Source: a bacterium
GTDB lineage: Bacteria; Myxococcota_A; Bradymonadia; UBA7976; UBA1532
NCBI GenBank assembly: GCA_030427205.1
Contig: JAUHXC010000007.1
Span: 124,001-188,000 of the forward strand
Direction: 5' to 3'
Length of the DNA stretch: 64,000 bases
Part shown: piece after piece, positions 35,562 through 43,440 of the stretch
How positions within the stretch are numbered: the stretch's first letter is position 1
How the letters are laid out: the number at the start of each line of letters is the position of its first letter
Notes under the pieces: model-generated
The model's database searches: none
The model's input: only the letters and a program-made list of their open reading frames with translations
What the model was told of the DNA's origin: nothing
Position numbers and translations under genes: made by a program

Positions 35562-35999
35562 ATGAAGCGATTCGAGTTCCGGTTCGAGGCGGTGCGCAAG
35601 CAGCGCGAGGCGCTGCTCGATCTGGCCAAGGGCAAGCTGGGCGAGGTGATCGGCCGCCATACCCTCGCCGTCGAGCTGATCACCGAGCGCCGGGCGTCGC
35701 TCGACCGCGTCGCGTCGCAGAGCGCGCGCCCGGGTCAGCCGTTCGACCCCCGGCTGGCGCTCCTGCGCGAGACCCACCTCAAGGCGCTGCGCGACGAGAT
35801 CGCCCGCCGCGAGCACCAGCTCGAGGCGCTGCAGAAGGCCATCGACGAGGCCCGGGCCGCGGTCGCCGAGGCGCACCATGGGCTGCGGGCGATCGAGGTG
35901 CTCGAAGAGCGCGACCGCGAGCTGTGGAAGCAGGAGATGCTGCGCGAGGAGCAGAAGGAGGCCGACGAGCGCTCGGCCCAGCGCTTCGGGCGGGAGTGA
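35562..35999 (+). CDS. fliJ: Flagellar export chaperone/coupler FliJ
   Basis: The product is 145 residues, almost wholly coiled coil, starting MKRFEFRFEAVRKQREALLD, the usual FliJ opening. The second helix ends WKQEMLREEQKEADERSAQR. FliJ fits into the FliI hexamer like the gamma subunit of F-ATPases and recycles export chaperones. It is separated from fliI by about 16 kb; its normal place is taken by the MotE-like gene. It stops 15 bases before the convergent fliA. Confidence 0.85.
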   Translation: MKRFEFRFEAVRKQREALLDLAKGKLGEVIGRHTLAVELITERRASLDRVASQSARPGQPFDPRLALLRETHLKALRDEIARREHQLEALQKAIDEARAAVAEAHHGLRAIEVLEERDRELWKQEMLREEQKEADERSAQRFGRE

Positions 36000-36014
36000 G
36001 GGCGCGCGGGCGGC

Positions 36015-36767
36015 TCAGGTCGCCTTGGACAGCCGCTTGCGCAGCCACTTGACCGCCTGGGTATGCAGCTGGCTGATGCGCGACTCGGTGAGGTCGAGCA
36101 CCCGGCCGACCTCTTTGAAGTTCAGCTCGTTGTAGTAATAGAGCGACATCACCAGCTTGAGCCGCTCGGGCATCTCTTCGAGGGCCTTCTGCAGCTCTTC
36201 GCGCAGCTGGCGCATGAAGACGCTGCCGAACGGATCATCGGGCCGCGCGTTGCTCAGCAGCTCGGACGCCGACTCGGTCTGGCTGGCGGGGATCACCCCC
36301 AGGTCTTCGAGGGTGATGAACGCGAGCTGCTCGTTCTCGGCCATCAGCCGCTCGACGTTCTTGAGCTTGAGCCCCGTCTCTTCGGCGACCTCGTCGGGCG
36401 TCGGCCGGCGGGCGTACTCGTGCTCGAACCGCTCGATGGCCCGCTCGATCTTGTTGAGCTTGTGCCGCGCGGTGCGCGACATGAAATCGTAGGTGCGCAG
36501 CTCGTCGAGCATCGCGCCCTTGATGCGGAACTCGGCGAACGACTCGAAGCGGGTGCCTTTGCTGTCGTCGAAGCTCTCGATGGCCTGCAACAGCCCAATG
36601 GTGCCCACCGAGATCAGATCCTCCACCTCGACCGAGGCCGGCAGCCGGTTGACGAGCCGGTAGGCCACCCGCTTGACGAGCGGGGCGTACTTGCGCACCA
36701 GCTCTTCCTGCTTGCGCCGTTGGGCGAGCTGGGCGGTCTTCTGATATGCGCGGATGCCGTGCTTCAT
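36015..36767 (-). CDS. fliA: Flagellar sigma factor FliA (sigma-28)
   Basis: The product is 250 residues with regions 2, 3 and 4: VEDLISVGTIGLLQAIESFD, then RFESFAEFRIKGAMLDELR, a region 3 with ARRPTPDEVAEETGL, and the C-terminal HTH LTESRISQLHTQAVKWLRKR. It would direct late flagellar and chemotaxis genes. It is the last gene of the flhF-flhG-fliA operon. No anti-sigma flgM was seen nearby. The ATG at 36767 lacks a clear ribosome-binding site, so translation may be coupled to flhG 31 bases upstream. Confidence 0.95.
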   Translation of the reverse strand: MKHGIRAYQKTAQLAQRRKQEELVRKYAPLVKRVAYRLVNRLPASVEVEDLISVGTIGLLQAIESFDDSKGTRFESFAEFRIKGAMLDELRTYDFMSRTARHKLNKIERAIERFEHEYARRPTPDEVAEETGLKLKNVERLMAENEQLAFITLEDLGVIPASQTESASELLSNARPDDPFGSVFMRQLREELQKALEEMPERLKLVMSLYYYNELNFKEVGRVLDLTESRISQLHTQAVKWLRKRLSKAT

Positions 36768-36798
36768 CGGGAGGTGCGATCCGGGCTCGCGGCGTGGG

Positions 36799-37620
36799 TC
36801 ATTCGGCCTTCAGCAGCCGTTTCCAGAAGAATTGCATATTTCCATGCACTTCGTCTTCATCGGCGTCCTTGAGCAGGTCGTCGACGAGCGCTTCGATGCA
36901 CTTCGCCGCCGGGCTCTCGGGCAGCCGCTCGAGCAGCAGCTTGCGCTCGATGACCGACTTGCTGACCTCGGGGTCGCGCAGCACGAAGCCGGCGTAGTCG
37001 ATGGCCACGTCGAGGTATTGATCGGCGACGTTGGTCAGGTGGCGATAGACCCGCAGGGCCTGCTTGCGGGTATCGACCTGATTGACGATCAGCTTGAAGC
37101 GCTTCACCCCGTGGCTGGTGCTGAGCACCTTGATCGTCGCATAGGCGTCGGTCATCGAGGTCGGCTCGGGGGTCGAGACCACCAGCACCCGCCCCGCGGC
37201 GGCGTTGAACCGCAAGACGTTGCGCCCGATGCCGGCCCCGGTATCGACGAGCACGATGTCGAAGTCGGCGTCGAGCGCGTCGAGGGCGGTCATCAGCTGC
37301 AGCATCTGGCCGTCTTCGAGGTGGGTCATCTCCTGCACGCCCGACGCGGCGGGCAGCACCGTCACGTTGGGCCGGGCCTCGACGAGCAGATCGGCGAGCT
37401 CGACCTCGCCGGCGAAGAGCTCGGCCAGGGTCGCCTCGGGCTTGAAGCCCATCATGATGTCGACGTTGGCCAGGCCCATGTCGGCGTCGATGAGCAGCAC
37501 CCGCCGCTCGAGCCGGGCGAAGTGCAGCGCCATGTTGCAGATCAGGCTGGTCTTGCCGACCCCGCCCTTACCGCTGGTGATGGAGAAGATCTGCATGGCC
37601 GTCCCGGCGCCGATTGCCAC
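36799..37620 (-). CDS. flhG: MinD-like ATPase FlhG (FleN/YlxH)
   Basis: The product is 273 residues from GTG 37620, which has GGAG five bases upstream; an in-frame ATG at 37596 gives a start just before the ATPase and is the alternative. The deviant Walker A is KGGVGKTS, followed by LLIDADMGLANVDIMMG and DIVLVDTGAGIG. FlhG restricts flagellar number, acts on FlhF as GTPase activator, and in polar flagellates inhibits the sigma-54 master regulator. A basic C-terminus could hold the membrane-targeting helix. Confidence 0.95.
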   Translation of the reverse strand: MAIGAGTAMQIFSITSGKGGVGKTSLICNMALHFARLERRVLLIDADMGLANVDIMMGFKPEATLAELFAGEVELADLLVEARPNVTVLPAASGVQEMTHLEDGQMLQLMTALDALDADFDIVLVDTGAGIGRNVLRFNAAAGRVLVVSTPEPTSMTDAYATIKVLSTSHGVKRFKLIVNQVDTRKQALRVYRHLTNVADQYLDVAIDYAGFVLRDPEVSKSVIERKLLLERLPESPAAKCIEALVDDLLKDADEDEVHGNMQFFWKRLLKAE

Positions 37621-37724
37621 AGCCGCTCCGACGCGGCGCTCGTCGAAGATCGGGGCGATACTAACAGAACATCTGTGATTTTCACGCTTTCACCGGGTCG
37701 AGCCCCCGATTGGGGCCGGCCGGC

Positions 37725-39389
37725 TCACGCGCCCAGGGCGACCTCCCGGCTGCGGTGGGCCACGATGCGGGCGGCGATGGTCGGCGCCCGGGCGTCTTCG
37801 ATGTCGTCGGGCACCATCTGGCCGTCGGTCAGCCAGGCGACCGGGCGCCCCGAGCGGCGGGCGATGCCGTAGATCGCGCCCGGGGCGTCGCTCTCGTCGG
37901 TCTTGGTGACGCACAGCGCGGCGTAGCCCAGCTCGGCGAAGGCGTCGACGGCGGCGAAGGCGTCGCGCTCGCGGGTGCTGCAGGCGACGGTCAGCACCAG
38001 CTCGCCGCCCCAGCCCTCGGGGAAGAACTTCGCCAGCGCGGCCGCCGCCGGGCCCCGCGGGTTGCGCCCGGTGGTGTCGATGAGCACCACGTCGTAGTCC
38101 GCAAGCTCGGCGAGGGTCGGCGTCAGCGCCGCGGGCGTCTTGACCACCCGCAGCGGCGCCTCGAGCACCTCGGCGTAGCGGGCGAGCTGGTCGACGGCGG
38201 CCATGCGGAAGGTATCGACGGTCACCAGCGCCACGCTGCGCCCGGCGAGGCGGGCCCGGGCGGCGAGCTTGGCGACGGTGGTGGTCTTGCCGACGCCGGT
38301 GGGCCCGACGAAGGCCAGCACCCGCCGCTCGCCGCGGGTCACGTCGGCGAGACCGCAGTCGATGTCGCCGGCGATGATGCCCGCCACCTGCTCGAGCGGA
38401 TCGACGGGGCGCAGGCTGCGCGGTCGGGCCCGCCGGGCGATGTCGGCGGCGTAGCCCCGCGGCACCCCGGCGTCGATCAGCCGGGCGGTGAGCTGCTGCT
38501 CCGCCGGGTCGGGCTCGGCGGCGCGCGGCACGCTCACCGCCTCGATCTCGGGAGCCGCGGGCGCCTCGACCCGGGCCTCGGCCTGGTCGAGCAGCGGCCG
38601 GATGTCGGCCAGCTGGGTCTCGGGCCGAGTCAGCGCGGCGAGCTGCGCGGTCAGCGGCGCGAGGGCCTCGGCCACCGCCGTCGCGACGTCCACCTGGGGC
38701 CGGGCGCCGCCCATGCCGCCGACGAGGGTCTTGAGCGCCTCGATCTCGGCCCGCAGCCGCTGCACCTCGGAGTCGGCGGCGGTCGGGCGGGCCAGCTCGG
38801 CGGCGGCCTGAGCCGGGCTCATGATGCGCGCGGCCTGCGGCGCGGGCTGCGGCTCGGGCAGCGGATCGACGGTGTGATACGGCGGCCGGGCAGGGGTCCG
38901 CGGCGCCTCGGCGTGGCGGCCGTGCTCGACGTGACGGCCGTGCTCGACATGGCGGCTGTGCTCGACGTGGCGGCCGTGCTCGGCGGTGCGCGCCTCGATC
39001 TGGCGGGCGAGCCACGCGGCCCGCTCGGCGAAGGGCTTCTCCGGCGGGGCCTCGCCGCGCAGGGCGGCGAGCAGCGGCGGCAGCGCGGGGGTCGGCGCCC
39101 CGCGGGAGGTATTGCGCGCGGTGCGGGCATAAGCCGCCGAGGCGCCGCGGCGCCCGCCCATGGCCGGCTCGTCGCCGGCGACCACGTCGATCCGGGCGCC
39201 GGGCGTCGGCGCGGGGCGCGGCTGGCCGACCGCCGAGATCTCGACGTAGCGCCCGCGGGGATCACGCCCGCGGCGGGTGCTGACGATGACCGCGTCGGGT
39301 CCCAGGGTCGACTTGAGCGCCATGACCGCCTCGCGCATGGAGCGCCCGCGGAAGCTGTGGGTCTCGTCGTGCCGTGCCGCCTGCTGCAT
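37725..39389 (-). CDS. flhF: SRP-type GTPase FlhF
   Basis: The product is 554 residues from ATG 39389, six bases after a GGAGG site; the longer frame upstream is not supported. N-terminal B domain (REAVMALKSTLGPDAVIVST), a long Ala/His/Arg-rich linker including HGRHVEHSRHVEHGRHVEHG-like repeats (about 145-175), then the NG GTPase domain with VGPTGVGKTTTVAKLAARAR, VTVDTFRMAAVDQLARYAEV and LIDTTGRNPRG. FlhF sets flagellar position, usually polar. It is transcribed from the sigma-54 promoter at 39488-39503. Confidence 0.96.
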   Translation of the reverse strand: MQQAARHDETHSFRGRSMREAVMALKSTLGPDAVIVSTRRGRDPRGRYVEISAVGQPRPAPTPGARIDVVAGDEPAMGGRRGASAAYARTARNTSRGAPTPALPPLLAALRGEAPPEKPFAERAAWLARQIEARTAEHGRHVEHSRHVEHGRHVEHGRHAEAPRTPARPPYHTVDPLPEPQPAPQAARIMSPAQAAAELARPTAADSEVQRLRAEIEALKTLVGGMGGARPQVDVATAVAEALAPLTAQLAALTRPETQLADIRPLLDQAEARVEAPAAPEIEAVSVPRAAEPDPAEQQLTARLIDAGVPRGYAADIARRARPRSLRPVDPLEQVAGIIAGDIDCGLADVTRGERRVLAFVGPTGVGKTTTVAKLAARARLAGRSVALVTVDTFRMAAVDQLARYAEVLEAPLRVVKTPAALTPTLAELADYDVVLIDTTGRNPRGPAAAALAKFFPEGWGGELVLTVACSTRERDAFAAVDAFAELGYAALCVTKTDESDAPGAIYGIARRSGRPVAWLTDGQMVPDDIEDARAPTIAARIVAHRSREVALGA

Positions 39390-39487
39390 CGTCATCCTCC
39401 AGAGCGTCAATCTGTCGACGCCGGGTGCCGGCGCGCCGTCGCTCGCACCCCCGTGGGCCCCGCCGTGTGGCCCCGCGGCCGTTGCAC

Positions 39488-39503
39488 AGCGATTATCGTG
39501 CCA
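39488..39503 (-). promoter_or_regulatory. Sigma-54 promoter of the flhF-flhG-fliA operon
   Basis: Minus strand TGGCACGATAATCGCT (39503 to 39488) matches TGGCACG-N4-TTGCW with the same single mismatch as the flgB promoter. It is about 100 bases before the flhF ATG. Confidence 0.78.
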
Positions 39504-39577
39504 GCCTGCGCGGCGTGGCATCATGGGCGCCGATCGAGCGCGCAGACATGGCCCTCGACGGGCCGATCGGAGGCAGC

Positions 39578-40447
39578 GTGGCGCAGGCGGACGGGACGAT
39601 GAGCGGCAAGGTGGTCGTGGTCACCGGGGCCAATACCGGCATCGGCAAAGCCACCGCCGCCGGTCTGGCCGGCATGGGCGCGCGGGTGCTGGCCTGCGGG
39701 CGCAACCGGCAGAAGCTCGACGCCGCGGTGGCCGAGATCCGCCAGGCGACGGGCAATCCCGCGGTCGAGCCGCTCGTGGCCGATCTCGCGTCGATGCAGC
39801 AGGTGATCGGGCTGGCCGACGCGATCGCCGCCGCCACCGATCGGCTCGACGTCCTGATCAACAACGCCGGGGTCTTCCTCGATCGCCGGGTCGAGACCGC
39901 GGACGGCTATGATCTCACCTTCGCGGTCAACCACCTCGCGCCCTTCGCCCTGACGACCCGGCTGCTGCCGCTGCTGAAGGCCTCGGCCCCCGCGCGCATC
40001 GTCACCGTCTCGTCGGCGCTGCACGCCCGGGTCGGCGCGCTGGACGTGGCCGCCCTGGCCGCGGGCGGCGGCTCGGCGGCGTATGGGCAATCGAAGCTGT
40101 GCAACGTGCTCTTCACCCGCGCGCTGGCCCGGCGGCTCGCCGGATCCGGCGTGACGGCCAACTGCCTGCATCCGGGTGTCATCGCCACCGAGATCGGCGA
40201 CGACGGCGACTTGCGGGGCGTGATGGGCTTCTTCTGGCGGCTGATCAAGGCGTTCATGCCCGGCCCGGCGAAGGGCGCGCGCACGTCGATCCACCTGGCG
40301 ACGTCGCCGGCGGTGGCCGACGTCAGCGGCGAATACTTCGATAAGTGCAAGCCGGCCAAGAGCAGCGGATTGTCCAAGGACGCGGCGTTGGCCGACGCGC
40401 TGTGGGCCGAGAGCGAAGCCCGCCTCGCCGCCGCGCTGGGCGGCTGA
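39578..40447 (+). CDS. Short-chain dehydrogenase/reductase
   Basis: The product is 289 residues from GTG 39578, which has a GGAGG site; ATG 39548 and ATG 39599 are alternatives. The Rossmann motif TGANTGIG, the NNAG motif, the catalytic Ser (VTVSSALHA) and YGQSK (YxxxK) are intact. The pattern resembles the retinol dehydrogenase/WWOX-like class of SDRs that oxidise or reduce lipophilic alcohols. The substrate is unknown. It is not cotranscribed with the flagellar genes, which face away. Confidence 0.92.
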   Translation: MAQADGTMSGKVVVVTGANTGIGKATAAGLAGMGARVLACGRNRQKLDAAVAEIRQATGNPAVEPLVADLASMQQVIGLADAIAAATDRLDVLINNAGVFLDRRVETADGYDLTFAVNHLAPFALTTRLLPLLKASAPARIVTVSSALHARVGALDVAALAAGGGSAAYGQSKLCNVLFTRALARRLAGSGVTANCLHPGVIATEIGDDGDLRGVMGFFWRLIKAFMPGPAKGARTSIHLATSPAVADVSGEYFDKCKPAKSSGLSKDAALADALWAESEARLAAALGG

Positions 40448-40839
40448 TCCCGTCCCGGGCCGGCCGAGCCGCCCGCCGGACGCCGAGAATCCGGTCAGAA
40501 TGCCCTCAGCGGCCCCACGGTGGCCGCTGCGGCCCGAGCGACCGGCGCGGGCAGAGGTGTCCCGCCCGTCGCCGTCGGCCCGCTCGGGCGTTCCTGCGGC
40601 CTCGAGTCCTTCCTTTCTGGGCGCCGCGCCTGCGCCGCACGCGGCGACGGTGACCGGATCACCGTTCCCGAGGCCGAGGCCTTCGCCCGCCGTGCCGGCG
40701 GAAAGGAACGCGGTGAACTGTCGTCTCTGGAGGTGTCAGCCACCGCCATCGGAAGCTCGACACAATGGGACGCAATACTTCGCCTCATCTTGGCGCGTGA
40801 CAGCTTGCGTGCACGCGCACCGCGATCGAGACTGCGACC
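40448..40839 (+). other. Intergenic region before the caspase-FGE gene
   Basis: This is 392 bases without a supported full gene. In one plus frame, about 40640-40740 reads GDGDRITVPEAEAFARRAGG, which resembles the EF-hand-like segment of caspase proteins and may be the remnant of a second such gene. No clear promoter or ribosome-binding site was found for the gene at 40840. Confidence 0.5.
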
Positions 40840-42573
40840 ATGTTCCATGTCATCCACATCTTCGCCGTGCTGTGCTTCTGGTACCTGGCGCCAGCCCATG
40901 CTGCTGACAGCATCCGCTACGACAACGTCGTCATCGTCGCTATCGGCATCTCCGACTATCCCGACGAGCCGCTGCCCAACGCGGCTCGTGACGCGCAGCA
41001 GTTCGCCGACCTGTTCCGGGCGGAGCACACCGGTCTGATCGAACTCTATGACCGGCAGGCCACCCGTAAGGAGATCATCCGCGCCATCCGCAAGCGCGCG
41101 CCGGCCATGCTTCGGGCGCCGGGCGACCGCAACCTGCTGATCGTCTATTTCGTCGGCCACGGCCAGACTGCCGGCGGCGTCGGCTTCCTCGCGCCGTATG
41201 GTGCCGAGGGCGAGGACGGCTGGCTGGCCATGAGTCGGTTGCGCGACATCGCCAAGCAGTCGAAGACCTTCCGTCACCAACTCTACATCCTCGGCTCGTG
41301 CTTCGGCGGCGACGTGCTGCGCAGCGTCTCGTCGGCCAAGCCCGAGAAGCGCCAGGAGGAGTTGGTGCACAACGCGCCGGTCGCCCGCTGGGTCGCCAAG
41401 GCCCTCGACCGCCGGGCTCGGGTCGCGCTCACCGCCGGCAGCGCCCGCCAGAAGGTGCCTGACGGCGAGGTCGGCCACGGCAGCCCGTTTGGCCGGGCCC
41501 TGGTCAACGCGCTGCGAACCGGTGGGGGCTCGCGGTTCATGGCGGCCGACTTCAACCGCGACGGCTGCGTGAGCCACGCCGAGTTGACGGCCTACGTGGA
41601 GGGGTTCGGGCGCACGGCGCACAATACCCCGCGCTCGGGCACCCTCGAGGGCGACGATGCGGGTACGGTCGTGCTGTGCCAGGGCGCCTTCGCGCCGCCG
41701 CCGGCCGAGGCGCGATCGGAGCGGGGGCGACTTCGAGCGACGGGGACCCGTCCGGGTCTGCCCGAAGGCTTCGTGGAGGTTCCGGCGGGCAGCTTCGTGA
41801 TGGGCTCGCCGGACGGCGAGGAGGGTCGCCGCAGCGACGAGGGTCCACAGCACCGGGTGACGTTCACCCGCCCCCTGTGGGTGCAGACGCACGAGGTGAC
41901 CCAGGCCGAGTGGAAACGGCTGATGGGGTCGACCCCCTCGTTCTTCGGCGGCTGCGACGACTGCCCGGTCGAGCGGGTGAACTGGTACGAGGCGCTGGCC
42001 TATGCCAATGCGCGGTCACGGGCCGAACGGTTGACCGAGTGCTACACCTTGAAGAACTGCGGCGAGGGCCAGAAGGGCGCTGGCTGCGCCGAGGGCAAGG
42101 ACTGGTGCTCCGAAAAGGCCTGGCGCTGCGAGAGCGTGGAGTTCGCCGGGCTGACGTGCTCGGGGTACCGGCTGCCAACGGAGGCCGAGTGGGAGTACGT
42201 CGCCCGGGCGGGCACGACCACCCGCTTCAGCGGCGGGGACGCCGAGGCGGCGCTGGCGAGAGCGGGCTGGTACACCGACAACAGCGAGGGCAAGACGCAT
42301 CCGGTGGGCGGCAAGGCAGCCAACCCGTGGGGACTGTACGACGTGCACGGCAACGTCTCGGAGTGGTGCCACGACTGGATGGATGGCTACAGCACCGAGG
42401 CCGTCACCGACCCGCTGGGCCCGTCTTCCGGTGAGAACCGCGTCATCCGCGGTGGATCGTTCACGTTCTCCGCCCCGTGGGTCCGCTCGGCTGCTCGCGT
42501 CGGCTGGGGGTGGCCCCACTTCCGGGTCCGGGTTGTCGGTTTCCGGCTCGTGCGCGCCCCCCGAGGGCCCTGA
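40840..42573 (+). CDS. Secreted caspase-like protease fused to a formylglycine-generating-enzyme-like domain
   Basis: The product is 577 residues: signal peptide or anchor (1-22), then a caspase/C14 fold (about 27-285) with catalytic His107 (YFVGHGQ) and Cys154 (LGSCFGG). An EF-hand-like calcium loop lies at 237-248 (DFNRDGCVSHAE), and an FGE-sulfatase/C-type-lectin domain at about 308-577 (EVPAGSFVMGSPDGEE, then YRLPTEAEWEYVARAG and GLYDVHGNVSEWCHDW). The two catalytic cysteines of true FGE, expected after GGS near residue 540, are replaced by Phe and Trp, so this half is probably a binding domain. The C-terminal 30 residues differ sharply from the usual family pattern and look diversified. 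Bacterial caspases act in regulated proteolysis or cell death; this one is predicted to be exported. Confidence 0.9.
   Translation: MFHVIHIFAVLCFWYLAPAHAADSIRYDNVVIVAIGISDYPDEPLPNAARDAQQFADLFRAEHTGLIELYDRQATRKEIIRAIRKRAPAMLRAPGDRNLLIVYFVGHGQTAGGVGFLAPYGAEGEDGWLAMSRLRDIAKQSKTFRHQLYILGSCFGGDVLRSVSSAKPEKRQEELVHNAPVARWVAKALDRRARVALTAGSARQKVPDGEVGHGSPFGRALVNALRTGGGSRFMAADFNRDGCVSHAELTAYVEGFGRTAHNTPRSGTLEGDDAGTVVLCQGAFAPPPAEARSERGRLRATGTRPGLPEGFVEVPAGSFVMGSPDGEEGRRSDEGPQHRVTFTRPLWVQTHEVTQAEWKRLMGSTPSFFGGCDDCPVERVNWYEALAYANARSRAERLTECYTLKNCGEGQKGAGCAEGKDWCSEKAWRCESVEFAGLTCSGYRLPTEAEWEYVARAGTTTRFSGGDAEAALARAGWYTDNSEGKTHPVGGKAANPWGLYDVHGNVSEWCHDWMDGYSTEAVTDPLGPSSGENRVIRGGSFTFSAPWVRSAARVGWGWPHFRVRVVGFRLVRAPRGP
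42460..42537 (+). other. Candidate hypervariable segment of the FGE-like domain
   Basis: This segment lies between the conserved GGS and GFRLVR codons. It codes for FTFSAPWVRSAARVGWGWPH followed by FRVRVV, where the family usually has Asn-, Asp- or Tyr-rich residues. Only 2 of its 78 coding-strand bases are adenine. This is the place and the bias expected of a diversity-generating retroelement variable region. No template repeat or reverse transcriptase is present in the window. Confidence 0.4.
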
Positions 42574-42628
42574 CCCGAAACAGGTGACGACCAAGTGCAG
42601 CGCAGCGAAGGTGTATGTGTCGGGTCGC

Positions 42629-43384
42629 TCAGCCGCCGTTGAGCGCCGCGGCGACGTCGTGGGCTTCGTCGAGCCGGTCGGCGGGCACGGGGATCTCGAG
42701 GGTGTGTTCGACGGTCGAGTGCTGGGTGCTCACTTCGAAACGCACCGCCAGCGTCGGCGGATCGGCCTCGACGTGCGCGCCGAGGAAGCGCATGCCGAAG
42801 GCCCTCCACTGCAGATAGGCGCCCACCGTCAAGACGCCGCCCGGCCCGATGATGACGGGCATGGTGCGCATCGACGGCGGCGGCAGCGGGGCCTGGTGCA
42901 GGCGGAAGACGATCGCGGTGACCGGCATCGCGGCGATGGTCAGCCCGAAGGCCCACGTCGCCGCCTCGGTATCGCCGTCGCTGTAGATCATGCCGGCGAC
43001 GAGCAGCCCGCCGAGCGCCAGCATGCCCATGACCAGCAGCACGACCAGCCGGCTCTTGCTCGCCCGCGCCCGCTGCCAGGCCCACCAGCGGTCGTGATCG
43101 AGGGTCCAGCGGGCGAGGTAGCCGCCGCTGCGGATGCCGTCGAGCTGCCGGCCGCTGCCCCGGCCGGTGAGCCAGAACGCGAAGCCGAAGATCAGCCCCA
43201 GGGTGCCGCCCAGCGACGCCAGGACGATGCCCACGACCGGCGTGGTGAGCCCGGTTGCCAGCCACACGCCGGCCGCGATCGCCAATACACCGGCGAGCGC
43301 CCAGTTGCGGCCCCAGGTCGCGTAGCGATTGCGAAAGAGCGTCAGCTCGTCGGGGCGCCAGTCGGGGGTCGTCGGCTCTGACAT
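42629..43384 (-). CDS. Membrane protein of unknown function
   Basis: The product is 251 residues with four predicted membrane segments in two pairs (about 28-46, 49-70, 116-135, 142-161) and a C-terminal soluble domain of about 80 residues (VTLEIPVPADR-type end, HTLEIPVPADRLDEAHDVAA). The arrangement suggests a bacterial PH-like or DUF membrane protein, but no family was recognised. It follows the alpha/beta hydrolase gene by 56 bases and may be in its operon. Confidence 0.7.
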   Translation of the reverse strand: MSEPTTPDWRPDELTLFRNRYATWGRNWALAGVLAIAAGVWLATGLTTPVVGIVLASLGGTLGLIFGFAFWLTGRGSGRQLDGIRSGGYLARWTLDHDRWWAWQRARASKSRLVVLLVMGMLALGGLLVAGMIYSDGDTEAATWAFGLTIAAMPVTAIVFRLHQAPLPPPSMRTMPVIIGPGGVLTVGAYLQWRAFGMRFLGAHVEADPPTLAVRFEVSTQHSTVEHTLEIPVPADRLDEAHDVAAALNGG

Positions 43385-43440
43385 CGGCAGCGTCCGGGCT
43401 GTGGATCGACGCCCGACGGTCGCACCCGCGGGGTGGGCGG

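Noticed and set aside
40800..40822. Sigma-54 promoter before the caspase gene (TGGCGCG...CTTGC)
   Set aside because: The two elements are three bases too far apart.
41768..42546. Active formylglycine-generating enzyme for sulfatase maturation
   Set aside because: The two catalytic cysteines after GGS are missing and no sulfatase is nearby.
42574..42628. DGR template repeat directly after the caspase-FGE gene
   Set aside because: The short convergent gap holds no adenine-rich copy of the 42460-42537 segment, and no reverse transcriptase is in the window.
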